Source: an uncultured Butyricicoccus sp. (GTDB taxonomy: Bacteria; Bacillota; Clostridia; Oscillospirales; Butyricicoccaceae). Taken from it: DNA of 64,000 bases. Under the pieces are notes generated by a model. The model saw only the letters and a list, made by a program, of their open reading frames with translations. It was not told the origin of the DNA and did not search any database. How positions within the stretch are numbered: position 1 is the stretch's first letter; each line of letters opens with the position of its first letter. Made by a program: the position numbers and the translations under genes. Positions 51,771 through 60,603 of this stretch are shown one piece after another. The stretch is from assembly GCF_944381005.1 (NCBI RefSeq), contig NZ_CALWJM010000006.1, positions 1-64,000 on the forward strand, in the 5' to 3' direction.

Positions 51771-52421
51771 ATGAAATCGGTACTGTTGATTGGTCTGGGG
51801 CGTTTTGGCCGGCACATGGCCGGTAAGCTCAACGAGATGAATCATGAGGTGCTGGCGATTGATATCAACGAACAGCGCGTCAATGATGTACTGCCGGTTG
51901 TCACCAGTGCGCAAATTGGCGACAGCACCAATGAAAATTTTATTGCATCGCTTGGGGTGCGCAATTTTGACTTGTGTGTGGTGGCGATTGGAGACAATTT
52001 CCAAAGTTCGCTGGAAACCGTCGCCTTGCTCAAAGATTACGGTGCACCTTTTGTTGTCGCGCGCGCAAATCGGGATGTACACGCGAAATTCCTGCTGCGC
52101 AACGGCGCCGACCAAGTGGTATATCCGGAAAAAGAAATGGCAATCCGCTCGGCGGTCAAGTACAGCTCGGACAATGTGTTTGACTACATTGAGTTAAACG
52201 GCGATTATTCGATTTATGAAGTGCCCATTCCGCAGCCTTGGATTGGAAAGACATTGGTACAGCTCAGTGTGCGTACCAAGTATCATATTAGTGTCATGGC
52301 GCTGCGCCACGGCTCCCATCTTGACCCGCTTCCGCGTCCTGACCATGTGTTTCAGGCAGATGAAACCATGTTGATTATTGGAGCAAACAAAGACCTGACC
52401 AAGTTTATTCATCGGAAATAA
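51771..52421 (+). CDS. ktrA: KtrA/TrkA-type potassium uptake regulator
   Basis: A 216-residue cytoplasmic RCK protein. The N-terminal Rossmann domain starts VLLIGLGRFGRHMA, with the acidic residue in AIDIN that holds the adenine ribose of NAD or ATP. A TrkA-C domain (about 135-216) ends with ETMLIIGANKDL. It would gate a KtrB channel, which is not in the window. The ATG at 51771 is chosen because AGGAGG lies eight bases before it; the one at 51765 is too close. Confidence 0.92.
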   Translation: MKSVLLIGLGRFGRHMAGKLNEMNHEVLAIDINEQRVNDVLPVVTSAQIGDSTNENFIASLGVRNFDLCVVAIGDNFQSSLETVALLKDYGAPFVVARANRDVHAKFLLRNGADQVVYPEKEMAIRSAVKYSSDNVFDYIELNGDYSIYEVPIPQPWIGKTLVQLSVRTKYHISVMALRHGSHLDPLPRPDHVFQADETMLIIGANKDLTKFIHRK

Positions 52422-52426
52422 TGTGT

Positions 52427-52462
52427 AAAAAAGTCCTGCCGGTTGGCAGGACTTTTGTTTTT
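52427..52462. terminator. Bidirectional terminator between ktrA and the G3E GTPase genes
   Basis: AAAAAAGTCCTGCC pairs with GGCAGGACTTTT around GGTT, and T-runs occur on both strands. Confidence 0.82.
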
Positions 52463-52472
52463 GTGGGCGTGG

Positions 52473-53423
52473 TCAGTTAAAATAGACCAGTTCTTCTTTG
52501 GGTGGTTGGGCGGGGGTACACTGTTTGCAGTATAATACCGGGCCTTCGCCGCGATACTGTTCAACATATTCGACCCGCACTTCAGCGGTGACCATGACCC
52601 AGCTTTTGTGTTGAATGGGTTGGGCATCCGATTGTTTGCACAGAAAACCCACGAACTGCACGTCGTCTGCACAGCACACCATAGCGAAGCGGCCGGGTAC
52701 AAACACATGTGCTTTTGCCATTTTGGGCGATACATAGGCCATACCCTTAAAGCGTACGGTCTTACCCGCATACTGTTCGGGGGAGCTGGTGGCATCGACG
52801 TACCATAAACCAAAGTTTTCGTCCGAGATTTCAATAATGGGGGCGTTTAAGTCGAAGGGGCGGGGCATGTTGTCGCGGTAGTCCTCCGAGCCGCCGTTTA
52901 CATCGTCCAAAAAGATGGTGGCACGCGGATTCATGGCGCGGATGTTCTTCTGGTATAGCATCTGTTTGAGTTCATCGGTGCAGCGGTTGAACACGATGAG
53001 GTCAGCCATAGAAATATGCTCGAACATGCGCGGCCCGATATTGTTGGAATACAGTTCAAAGGTTTGGGCGTTAACCGTTGTGACAATCTGGTACACCGGC
53101 CATTCGGGGGGCAGTTTGCCCTCTAGGAATGGTTCAATCTCCCACATGCCGTTCAGTTCAATCAGGATGCGGTCGGGGTTATATTGTTTTCCTAAGTCGC
53201 GGAAAAAGCGCAGTGTGAGTTCGGAAGGCTCGTCCACGGTGACAAGTTCGGTGCGGGCATCGTGCAGCAGCATGGGGGCGTATTCCTCCACGCCCTCCTC
53301 ACAAACGATGAGCAGCGAGCGTTCGTCCTCAGTGAAATTGGGGTCGCGCAGGATGTCTTGAATGAACGTGGTTTTGCCGCTTTCCAGAAAGCCGGTAAAC
53401 AGATAGACAGGAATTTCTTTCAT
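52473..53423 (-). CDS. G3E/CobW-like GTPase with DUF1980-like C-terminal domain
   Basis: A 316-residue protein. Residues 11-19 form Walker A GFLESGKTT of the CobW (COG0523) group, and DRILIELNGMWE is the switch region. The GCxCC metal motif usual in the group is missing. The C-terminal part (about 210-300), with GKTVRFKGMAYVS and RFAMVCCADDVQFVGFL, resembles the DUF1980/TIGR03943 (YcgQ) domain of metal-linked exporters. It follows the His-rich GTPase gene by three bases and is surely co-expressed. Metal handling is inferred. Confidence 0.8.
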   Translation of the reverse strand: MKEIPVYLFTGFLESGKTTFIQDILRDPNFTEDERSLLIVCEEGVEEYAPMLLHDARTELVTVDEPSELTLRFFRDLGKQYNPDRILIELNGMWEIEPFLEGKLPPEWPVYQIVTTVNAQTFELYSNNIGPRMFEHISMADLIVFNRCTDELKQMLYQKNIRAMNPRATIFLDDVNGGSEDYRDNMPRPFDLNAPIIEISDENFGLWYVDATSSPEQYAGKTVRFKGMAYVSPKMAKAHVFVPGRFAMVCCADDVQFVGFLCKQSDAQPIQHKSWVMVTAEVRVEYVEQYRGEGPVLYCKQCTPAQPPKEELVYFN

Positions 53424-53426
53424 TGT

Positions 53427-54509
53427 TTACACCCCAAACAATTCGGCAATGCGGTCGGTGTCCAAATCGGCACCGATGACGCACAGGCGGCCGGTGTAGT
53501 CGGCGGCACCGTGGCGCACTTCGGGTTGACCGGGCACGAAATCAAAATGCAGCCAACTGCCGTCGGGTGTGGGTACAATGCCCTTTGCGCGCAGGACAGT
53601 GCCCAGCGAGATATCACCCAGCGCACCCAAGATAGAAAGAATTTGTTCTTCGGTGTATTTGTGCGTGGTTTCGCGTCCCCAGCTCTGGAACACTTCGTCT
53701 GCATGGTGGTGATGATGGTCGTGGTCATGGCAGCCACACGAGCAGCCTTCCCCATGTTCATGGTCGTGATGATGCGCGTGGTCATGCTCGTGTTCGTGGG
53801 GATGTTCATGCGCGTGGTCGTGGTGGTGCTCGTGCTCATGTTCGTGGTGGTGATGGTGTTCGTGTTCATGTGCGGCAGCTATGATTTCATCCAGCACCTC
53901 GGCAGACAACGAGTGGCTGTCCTCCATTACGGCAAGGAGCTGTGCGCCGGTCAGTTCGTCCCACGGTGTTGTCACAATGCGTGCGTCTGCGTTGTGCTCG
54001 CGCATCAGCGAAACCACCTGTTCCAGACGTTCCTCTTTGACCAGTTGGGTGCGAGACAGCAGGATAGCACCGGCGTGTTCGATTTGGTTGAGGAAGAACT
54101 CGCCGAAGTTCTTGGTGTACATCTTGGCTTTTTGTGCATCGACCACGGTGACAAAGCTGCCCAGCAAAACCGGCTGCTGCTCGGCTACCTGCTGTACGGC
54201 TGCAATGACATCGGACAGTTTGCCTACGCCCGAAGGCTCAATCAAGATACGGTCGGGGTGATAGGTTTCGATGACTTCGCGCAATGCCTTGCCGAAGTCG
54301 CCGACCAGCGTGCAGCAGATGCAGCCCGAATTCATTTCGGTAATCTGGACACCGGCTTCCTTGAGGAAACCGCCATCAATGCCGATTTCACCAAATTCAT
54401 TTTCGATGAGCACGACTTTTTGTCCTTTGAGCGGCTCGGACAACAGGCGCTTAATCAGCGTCGTTTTGCCAGCGCCCAGAAAACCTGAGATAATATCAAT
54501 TTTAGTCAT
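53427..54509 (-). CDS. G3E/CobW-family metallochaperone GTPase with histidine-rich linker
   Basis: A 360-residue protein of COG0523 (CobW/ZNG1/YeiR). Walker A GFLGAGKTT lies at 9-17, the metal site GCICC at 62-66, and the DPDRILIEPSG switch near 85-93. Residues 214-269 hold about 31 His, mixed with Asp/Glu and with CSCGC, then the CobW C-terminal domain follows. Such proteins hand zinc or another metal to target enzymes under scarcity. The ATG at 54509 has GGAAAGG upstream; the longer frame to 54626 is not used. No Zur box was recognised upstream. Confidence 0.9.
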   Translation of the reverse strand: MTKIDIISGFLGAGKTTLIKRLLSEPLKGQKVVLIENEFGEIGIDGGFLKEAGVQITEMNSGCICCTLVGDFGKALREVIETYHPDRILIEPSGVGKLSDVIAAVQQVAEQQPVLLGSFVTVVDAQKAKMYTKNFGEFFLNQIEHAGAILLSRTQLVKEERLEQVVSLMREHNADARIVTTPWDELTGAQLLAVMEDSHSLSAEVLDEIIAAAHEHEHHHHHEHEHEHHHDHAHEHPHEHEHDHAHHHDHEHGEGCSCGCHDHDHHHHHADEVFQSWGRETTHKYTEEQILSILGALGDISLGTVLRAKGIVPTPDGSWLHFDFVPGQPEVRHGAADYTGRLCVIGADLDTDRIAELFGV

Positions 54510-54629
54510 AAAAAAGACACCTTTCCAGCCAATAAAATATTTGTCTGAACCTATCATACCGCGATTGAAGCAAAAAAGAAAGGGCATTTTTGTAAACACG
54601 GCGGAAAAATTAGGGGAGGCAAACAAAAA

Positions 54630-54655
54630 CGGTCACGCTGATATCAGCGTGACCG
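54630..54655 (-). terminator. Terminator of the FHA-RodA/PbpA operon
   Basis: A perfect 26-base palindrome (arms CGGTCACGCTGAT and ATCAGCGTGACCG) followed on the minus strand by TTTTTG lies seven bases past the pbpA stop. Confidence 0.85.
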
Positions 54656-54662
54656 CAACAGA

Positions 54663-56045
54663 TTAAAATTTGTCCACACAGGCTTGCAGGACGGTGGCTG
54701 CGATTTCACCGGCAACCGATGCACCGCCGCCGCCGTTCTCAACCAGAACGATGAAGGCGTAGGGGTGTTCGGGGTCGTCGAGGAAACCGGCAAACCAAGC
54801 GTTGGGGCGCTTGTCGCCGCCGACTTCGGCGGTACCACTTTTTGCGCCAATGTTCAGACCGCGGAAACGGTCTGTACCGTAGGTTTGCGTGACGTTGTTT
54901 TTCATCATGTCTTTGACCTTGGAAGCTGTGGACGCTTCAATTAACGTGCCGGTCTGGTCGGTTCGCTCCCAAGTGACCGGAAAACCGTTGGTGGTCGTCA
55001 GGTCTAAAATCAGGCGCGGCACAGCGGCTTTGCCGCCGTTGGCGATGGCACCCATAAAGGTCATCATGTTGCACGGGTTGACCGTGTCGGTGTACTGGCC
55101 GACACCTGACCAGCCAATTTGCCCCTTGTCGGCCTGCGAAACATCGTAGTGACCGGCAGCCGTTTGAATCCCGTCTACCGACATGCGAGAGGTCAGACCG
55201 GCCTTTTGGACATATTGGGTCATCACGTCGCCGCCCATCTCGGCCGCGAGCGATGCAAACACGCCGTTGCACGAGTTGGCAAGCGCCGACTGAATATCCA
55301 TCGTGCCGTGCGGTTTGGGGCAGGTGATAACCGAGCCGCCGACCGTGGTTTCACCGGTGCATTGGAAGGTGCGGCTTTCGAGGTCGGGCAGGGTTTCGAG
55401 TGCAGCGGTCAATGTGACCGTTTTGAAGATGGAGCCGGGAACCTGCGCCGAGGACAGAAAACGGTTGACGTAAATGCCGTCCAAGGTTTCGGCGTTATCG
55501 CCCGACAGGTCGGGCGGGTTCATGGGGTCAAAAGACGGGGTGGACACCATACACAGAATGTCACCGGTTTTGTAGTTGTACACACCGACGGCACCTTGAC
55601 GGCCATCCATCGCATTATAGGCGGTGACGTTCAGATAAGCGTCAATGCTGAGTGTCATGTTTCGACCGGTGCCGAGCGGGGAGTAGCCGCCGGTCAGCAG
55701 ATTGTAGCCCGATACGCGGTCGGCAAAGGCGGTTAGGGCACCGGTGCCGATATTACCAGCCGGGTCGCCTACTGCATGTACGGTTGCGCGGCGCACGGTG
55801 GCATCATCGTGATAAATGCGCGTGCCGTCCACAACATCACTGAGCACATCACCGTCGCGGTCGAGCACCGAGCCGTTGAGCAGTTGGCCGGAGTTGCTGT
55901 ACATATGCCGGTTGAAGGGGTAAGAAGCCCATTCCGAGGCGTGCAGGATATAGCGCACGCAAAACAGGCACAGTCCGGCAACCAGCGCCAATGCGATGAG
56001 CAGACAAAGCACCGCTCGTTTTTCAATCTTCCTCATAATCGTCAT
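54663..56045 (-). CDS. pbpA: PbpA/FtsI-like penicillin-binding transpeptidase
   Basis: A 460-residue class B-like PBP with one transmembrane segment (about 12-33) and a transpeptidase domain: Ser205-x-x-Lys208 in PGSIFK, SCN near 262, and KSG in GAKSGTAEVGG. It lacks a PASTA region and has a short N-terminal domain, like actinobacterial PbpA. The start overlaps the upstream FHA-RodA gene, with which it would form a SEDS-PBP pair. Of two close ATGs (56045, 56036) neither has ideal spacing from GGAGG. Confidence 0.9.
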   Translation of the reverse strand: MTIMRKIEKRAVLCLLIALALVAGLCLFCVRYILHASEWASYPFNRHMYSNSGQLLNGSVLDRDGDVLSDVVDGTRIYHDDATVRRATVHAVGDPAGNIGTGALTAFADRVSGYNLLTGGYSPLGTGRNMTLSIDAYLNVTAYNAMDGRQGAVGVYNYKTGDILCMVSTPSFDPMNPPDLSGDNAETLDGIYVNRFLSSAQVPGSIFKTVTLTAALETLPDLESRTFQCTGETTVGGSVITCPKPHGTMDIQSALANSCNGVFASLAAEMGGDVMTQYVQKAGLTSRMSVDGIQTAAGHYDVSQADKGQIGWSGVGQYTDTVNPCNMMTFMGAIANGGKAAVPRLILDLTTTNGFPVTWERTDQTGTLIEASTASKVKDMMKNNVTQTYGTDRFRGLNIGAKSGTAEVGGDKRPNAWFAGFLDDPEHPYAFIVLVENGGGGASVAGEIAATVLQACVDKF

Positions 56046-57822
56046 ACGCCTCCAGTTCGTTTCTTAGTTCGCGCCGTGAGGGCAGGCGAATGGCAAAACT
56101 TGCATTTTGACGGGTATCTGAGGCCTTGAGGAAAGCCAACATACCCCACGAAGCCAACATGGAGGTACCACCGTTGGACAGGAAGGGGAAGGTAACACCG
56201 GTCAGCGGCAGGATATCAACCGCGCCGAATACATTCAGGCAGGTCTGAAAGACCATAAGCGAGGTGGCGGCACAGGCGGCAATCGTGTAGAAACTCGACC
56301 GGCCAGCGCGGCAGGCGCGCACGGCAAAGACCGCCAGTGTGACGATACACAGCACGGCGAGCACCGCGATAATCAGGCCCCATTCTTCACAGACCTTACA
56401 GAATACCATATCGGTATCGGCGGCGGTGACGTTCAGCCAGCCGTCGCCCGCGCCCACGCCGACCAGACCGCCGGACGCGGCAGCGGTCAGCGAATGGGTT
56501 TGCTGGAAGCCCGCGCCATAGACATCTTCCCAGATGTGCCCCCAGCTTGCGAAGCGCTTGAGCACATGGGGCTTGACCGATAACAGCACCAGTACGCCTG
56601 CGCCACAGCCGCCACAGATAAGTGCCAGCGTTGCCCAGTCGCCCGAACGCAAGAACGCGATAACGATGAAGGTCACGAAGAAAATAGCGGCGGCACCGAA
56701 GTCGTTCATCAGCGCAAGACAGCCCAGACAGATGAGGGTGAGCGCCATGAACAAGCCAAGGTTCTTTTTGCGGAACAGGCGGTCAAGCGTTGCCGAACCG
56801 GCGAAAATGTAGCAGACTTTGGCGATTTCCGACGGCTGGAGCGACATACCGCCCAGTCGAATCCAGTTTTTTGCACCGCCGTCTGCCGTACCCAATGCAA
56901 GCGTAGCGACCAGCAGCAATACCGCCAGTACCGCCATCACGCGGCGCAGACTGTTTGCGCGGCGCAAGTCGCGCAGGAACCAGCCCAAAATCAGAAAACC
57001 AGCCATACCCAGCAGGATGGCAAAGAACTGTTTGGGCACCGACGAGGGGGCAAAAGATGCCGTGATAGACAAACTGATGGTACATAGGAAAAAGGCTATC
57101 ATTTCCATCTCAAAGCCCACGCGCCGGAATGCGCGCAGCATGAGGCAGTAAATCCACATCAGCGCAATCATGCCGACAAAAATCAGGGGAAGTGCGGGGT
57201 CAGCCTTTTCGCCGGTCGAGATGATGAGCTGGATACAGGTCAGGATTTGGAAAAAGGTCAGCAGGATGAGCAGTCCCCACGGGGAAACCGGCTTATCCAG
57301 ACCGGCGCGGCGTTTGCGGCGCGCCTGTTTTTCTTCGGGCGACACCGGTTCCAGCCAAGCGGGAATATCGGCAAAGGCGATTTGGTCGCCAAACTGCACC
57401 GGAAGCGGTTCTTCTGCCGGAGCCGTTCGGCCGCGCACATAGGTACCGGAGGTCGAGCCGAGGTCGTACAACATCCAAGTGTCATCGGGCTGCCGGATAA
57501 GCGCGGCATGGGTGCGTGAGATGGTCGGGTCGTCAATCACGACATCGGCACTTTTTTGCCGTCCGATGATGTTTTCCCAGTGGGTCAGCGGCACGCGTTG
57601 TTGACCGGAAAAGTTGAGGTAAGCCCACACTTCGGCGGTGTGTTTGACCGACAACAGAGAACGAATGGCGGTCACCAGAATCAGCAGACCGAGCACGGGC
57701 AATACAAAGCGGATGACCGTGGTATACCACATGCCAACCATAGGTACTTGCTGAACAAATTGGTACAGACTGTCCATTCCCGCCTGCATCGCGTCATGGA
57801 AGCCGGTAAAAAATTCAGACAA
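56023..57822 (-). CDS. FtsW/RodA/SpoVE-family protein with N-terminal FHA domain
   Basis: A 599-residue fusion. One transmembrane segment (about 36-56) is followed by an FHA phosphothreonine-binding domain at about 82-135 (Gly87-Arg88, Ser102-Arg-x-His105, GSTSGTYV), a linker, and about ten transmembrane segments of a SEDS glycosyltransferase (about 165-580) with TGVTFPFLSNGG near the end. The TTG at 57822 is chosen because GGGAGG lies nine bases upstream; the open frame above lies inside the AraC gene. FHA domains read Ser/Thr kinase signals, so wall synthesis may be controlled by phosphorylation. Confidence 0.88.
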   Translation of the reverse strand: MSEFFTGFHDAMQAGMDSLYQFVQQVPMVGMWYTTVIRFVLPVLGLLILVTAIRSLLSVKHTAEVWAYLNFSGQQRVPLTHWENIIGRQKSADVVIDDPTISRTHAALIRQPDDTWMLYDLGSTSGTYVRGRTAPAEEPLPVQFGDQIAFADIPAWLEPVSPEEKQARRKRRAGLDKPVSPWGLLILLTFFQILTCIQLIISTGEKADPALPLIFVGMIALMWIYCLMLRAFRRVGFEMEMIAFFLCTISLSITASFAPSSVPKQFFAILLGMAGFLILGWFLRDLRRANSLRRVMAVLAVLLLVATLALGTADGGAKNWIRLGGMSLQPSEIAKVCYIFAGSATLDRLFRKKNLGLFMALTLICLGCLALMNDFGAAAIFFVTFIVIAFLRSGDWATLALICGGCGAGVLVLLSVKPHVLKRFASWGHIWEDVYGAGFQQTHSLTAAASGGLVGVGAGDGWLNVTAADTDMVFCKVCEEWGLIIAVLAVLCIVTLAVFAVRACRAGRSSFYTIAACAATSLMVFQTCLNVFGAVDILPLTGVTFPFLSNGGTSMLASWGMLAFLKASDTRQNASFAIRLPSRRELRNELEAYDDYEED

Positions 57823-57877
57823 AAAAAGATTCCTCCCTTCGGATGGGGTTTCATGGGGTGTTTGCGTACAACGTACC

Positions 57878-57906
57878 ATTATAGCACAGGGGTTTGACGA
57901 CGTAAA
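57878..57906 (-). promoter_or_regulatory. Promoter of the FHA-RodA/PbpA operon
   Basis: On the minus strand TTTACG and perfect TATAAT are 17 bases apart, and TGC before the -10 makes it extended. Confidence 0.6.
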
Positions 57907-57928
57907 CCAACAAAAAGGCAACATCAGG

Positions 57929-58834
57929 TCAAATGGGAAGCCGACGAAAGGCGGCTGGAGACATACCGGTTTTGCTGGTAAAGGAGGCGATGAAGTTGAC
58001 TTCACTGTGATAGCCCACGCGGAACGCGATTTCTTTGACCGAGAGCGAGGTGGTATGCAGCAGCGATTTGGCTTCGTCAATGCGGCGCAGCACAATATAT
58101 TCATGCGGAGAATAGCCGGTACGCGCCTTGAAGCGGCGGGAAAAATGCGAGGGGCTAAGGCTGACTTGCGCCGCCACCTGCTCGACCGATAAGGATTCAA
58201 ACAGGTGGTCGAGGATAAAGCGGATGGCTTGGGCGATGCTGTCCCAGTCCGGGCTGTTGTTCTCCTGCGGGGGAAAGAGCAGTTCGCACAGAATACGATA
58301 GATGGTTTGTGACAGGTCGGATTCGCTGAGCGAAGCCGGATGCAGGGTGAACGGATGGGCGAGCGCATCCAGAATCCGCAGTAAATCCGAGCGCACATGC
58401 CCGCCAGCGGGCAGCGAAAGTACCCATTTGCCGCTATGCGCCGCCATGATTTGTTCAAAAAAGGCGGCTGTGTTGCAGCCATCGAAATGCAAAAACAACA
58501 TCCAACTGTCACGAAGCGCTTTATAACGGTGCGGCTTGCGGCAGTCGATGAGCGCCAGTTGTCCGGGGGCTGCCAATGTGCGGCGGCCATCGTTGAAGAT
58601 TTCCATTGCACCGGCATCTACATAGAGCAGCATAAAATTTCTGTGACTGGCGCGCTTGGCGACTGGAGAAGTGTCCAGAAAGTCATAGCGGTCATCCAGG
58701 GAATAGTATCCGATTTCGGTCGGATAGTAGAACATTTGTCGCGCAATGGCCGACGGCGTATTATAATATCGCCGGGATTCGGGCAGAACACCGGCTTCAT
58801 TGATGTGAATACCCGAAGAATGAAAATTGGGCAT
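57929..58834 (-). CDS. AraC-family transcriptional regulator
   Basis: A 301-residue regulator with an AraC-type cupin domain (about 35-170; GQLALIDCRKPHRY) and two helix-turn-helix motifs at the C-terminus, SVEQVAAQVSLSPSHFSRRFKA and VKEIAFRVGYHSEVNFIASF. The effector may be a sugar but cannot be told. The ATG at 58834 has AGGAAAGG upstream. It is divergent from the MATE gene, which it may control. Confidence 0.9.
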   Translation of the reverse strand: MPNFHSSGIHINEAGVLPESRRYYNTPSAIARQMFYYPTEIGYYSLDDRYDFLDTSPVAKRASHRNFMLLYVDAGAMEIFNDGRRTLAAPGQLALIDCRKPHRYKALRDSWMLFLHFDGCNTAAFFEQIMAAHSGKWVLSLPAGGHVRSDLLRILDALAHPFTLHPASLSESDLSQTIYRILCELLFPPQENNSPDWDSIAQAIRFILDHLFESLSVEQVAAQVSLSPSHFSRRFKARTGYSPHEYIVLRRIDEAKSLLHTTSLSVKEIAFRVGYHSEVNFIASFTSKTGMSPAAFRRLPI

Positions 58835-58880
58835 GGCACCATTCCTTTCCTGTAAACGATATAACCGCGGGGCTGCGCCT

Positions 58881-58886
58881 ATTATA
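58881..58886 (-). promoter_or_regulatory. -10 element of the AraC-type gene
   Basis: The minus strand reads TGG-TATAAT, an extended -10, 46 bases before the start codon. Confidence 0.5.
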
Positions 58887-58915
58887 CCACAAAGACAGCA
58901 TAAAATATAAATAGA

Positions 58916-59158
58916 TTGCGGCTTTTTTTTATTGTTATTATGGCGGGATGTGATATCCTGTTGCCAATGGGAAAGCAAGAAAACCCAAAACGGCAGACCG
59001 CAAACCCTGCCAACCTCTTTTCTTCACCTTGCTTTTCCGTGGCGTGCCTGTTTTCCGTGCCGTGGCGCGCCTTCCCTGTTGATTTGGCCGCGCCTATCGG
59101 TAGGCGCGGCTTTTCTTTTGAATCGGGACGCATAAGAGATAAAAAGGGGATACGTTTT
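58916..59158 (+). promoter_or_regulatory. Leader of the MATE gene with terminator and alternative pairing
   Basis: A possible promoter is TTGCGG (58916-58921) with TATGGC (58939-58944). The leader can form GGAT/ATCC, then GGCAG/CTGCC (about 58992-59011), and ends in a strong terminator at 59087-59119. GGCGCG (59064-59069) can pair with CGCGCC (59089-59094), the left arm of the terminator, as an anti-terminator. The sensed signal is unknown and no known riboswitch pattern was recognised. Confidence 0.5.
59087..59119 (+). terminator. Intrinsic terminator in the MATE leader
   Basis: GCCGCGCCTA (59087-59096) pairs with TAGGCGCGGC (59101-59110) around TCGG, followed by TTTTCTTTT, 40 bases before the MATE start codon. 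Confidence 0.82.
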
Positions 59159-60520
59159 ATGAATCGACTGGTACACGATAAAACCTTTTATCGAACCTTT
59201 GCCGTGCTCACGCTGTCGCTTGCCCTGCAAAATTTGTTGACCTATTCGGTCAATCTGGCTGATAACGTCATGTTGGGGCGCTTTTCTCAGGACGCACTTT
59301 CAGGGGCATCGCTGTGCAACCAACTGCAATTCTTTTTGCAAATGTTGGTACAGGGTGTTGGCGAAGGGGTTGTCGTGCTGGGGGCACGCTACTGGGGAAA
59401 ACGTGACCTCAAACATATTCCGCATATCATCGGTGCCGGGCTGCGCTTTGGCATCGTCATTGCAGTCGCCATGTTTATAGCGGCGCTGCTGTTTCCACAG
59501 CAAATCATCCGTTTGATGAGCAATGACCCGGCCATCACCGAACAGGCGGTGCAGTATCTGCGTATCATCTGCTTTACCTATGTGATTTTTGCACTCACCA
59601 ATATGCTGACCGCATCGCTTCGCGCGATTGGCGTGGTCAAAATCGGGTATATCATCTCGTTTTCCACGCTCTGCATCAACATTTGTCTCAACTATGTCCT
59701 GATTTATGGGCATTTTGGCGCGCCCAGTCTGGGGATTCGCGGTGCCGCGATTGCAACACTGGTTTCGCGCACGGTGGAACTTGTGATTGTGCTGTGGTAT
59801 CTCAAGTTCCGCGAACATACCCTTGCATTAAACTGGCGCAAGCTGCTGTTTATCGACACCAGTTACATACGCGATTATGTGCAAGTCTCGTTGCCCGTGC
59901 TGGTCACACAGGCGCTTTGGGGCCTGTCGTCGATTGCACAGACCGCCATCTTGGGCAACATGCGCGATTCGGCTATGGTGGTTCCGGCCAACTCGATTTC
60001 GGTGTTGGTGTTCCAAATTCTGTCGGTCGTCGGCTATGGTGCGGCCAGTGCCGCCGCCATTTTGACCGGGCGCACGCTGGGCGAAGGGCACAAAGACCGC
60101 ATTGCGCAGACCGCGTTCACTTTTCAGGTGATTTTTTGCGGGATTGGCGTGTGTACCGGCCTGTTGATTTGGCTGTCCCGCGGGCTGGTATTGCAAATTT
60201 ATGACACGTTGACACCAGAGGCGGCGCGGCTGACCGCACAGTTTATTGCAGTGCTGGCGGTCACGTCGGTCGGAACCTGTTATCAGATGGCGGCGGATTG
60301 TGGCATTTTGCGAGCGGGCGGGGATACGCGCTTTGCGATGTGGAACAATATGGTGTTCACTTGGCTTATCTGCCTGCCCTGCGCAGCGCTGTCGGCGTTT
60401 GTGTTCGAGTTGCCGCCGGTTGTGGTGTTTTTCTGTCTGAAGATGGACCAGCTCGGCAAATGCCCGGTCATTTTTTTGCGGGTACGTTCCAAAAAATGGG
60501 TCAAGCAGATTACCCGATGA
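59159..60520 (+). CDS. MATE-family multidrug/metabolite exporter
   Basis: A 453-residue membrane protein with 12 segments in two halves. Family marks are NLADNVMLGRFSQDALSGAS near the start and CFTYVIFALTNMLTASLRAIGVVK. Cation-coupled export of drugs or metabolites is the family role; the substrate is unknown. The ATG at 59159 has AAGGGGA eight bases upstream. The frame is open to 58916 through the leader, but the terminator inside it excludes that as coding. The neighbouring AraC gene is divergent. Confidence 0.9.
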   Translation: MNRLVHDKTFYRTFAVLTLSLALQNLLTYSVNLADNVMLGRFSQDALSGASLCNQLQFFLQMLVQGVGEGVVVLGARYWGKRDLKHIPHIIGAGLRFGIVIAVAMFIAALLFPQQIIRLMSNDPAITEQAVQYLRIICFTYVIFALTNMLTASLRAIGVVKIGYIISFSTLCINICLNYVLIYGHFGAPSLGIRGAAIATLVSRTVELVIVLWYLKFREHTLALNWRKLLFIDTSYIRDYVQVSLPVLVTQALWGLSSIAQTAILGNMRDSAMVVPANSISVLVFQILSVVGYGAASAAAILTGRTLGEGHKDRIAQTAFTFQVIFCGIGVCTGLLIWLSRGLVLQIYDTLTPEAARLTAQFIAVLAVTSVGTCYQMAADCGILRAGGDTRFAMWNNMVFTWLICLPCAALSAFVFELPPVVVFFCLKMDQLGKCPVIFLRVRSKKWVKQITR

Positions 60521-60530
60521 GCATATAGAA

Positions 60531-60558
60531 AAAGCCCTGCCATATATCAGGCAGGGCT
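60531..60558 (-). terminator. Terminator of the nitrilase gene
   Basis: AGCCCTGCC and GGCAGGGCT pair around eight bases. The T-run (TTTTTC) lies on the minus strand. Confidence 0.7.
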
Positions 60559-60575
60559 GGAACTGGATAGTGTCG

Positions 60576-60603
60576 GGTGAGGCAAAAATGCCTCACCTTT
60601 TTT
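60576..60603 (+). terminator. Terminator of the MATE gene
   Basis: GGTGAGGC and GCCTCACC pair around AAAAAT, followed by TTTTTT. It overlaps the end of the nitrilase gene by two bases. Confidence 0.75.

Noticed and set aside
53700..53870. Repetitive GTG/CAT-rich stretch as a DNA repeat element
   Set aside because: It encodes the His-rich linker of the G3E GTPase in frame; the repeat is due to the codons.
56023..58617. Single 864-residue frame containing the FHA-RodA gene
   Set aside because: The first 265 codons run through the AraC gene in another frame and look like shadow sequence; a ribosome site at 57832-57837 and TTG at 57822 give a normal protein start.
59087..59119. Terminator of an upstream plus-strand gene
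   Set aside because: The only gene upstream (AraC type) is on the minus strand, so the hairpin belongs to the MATE leader.
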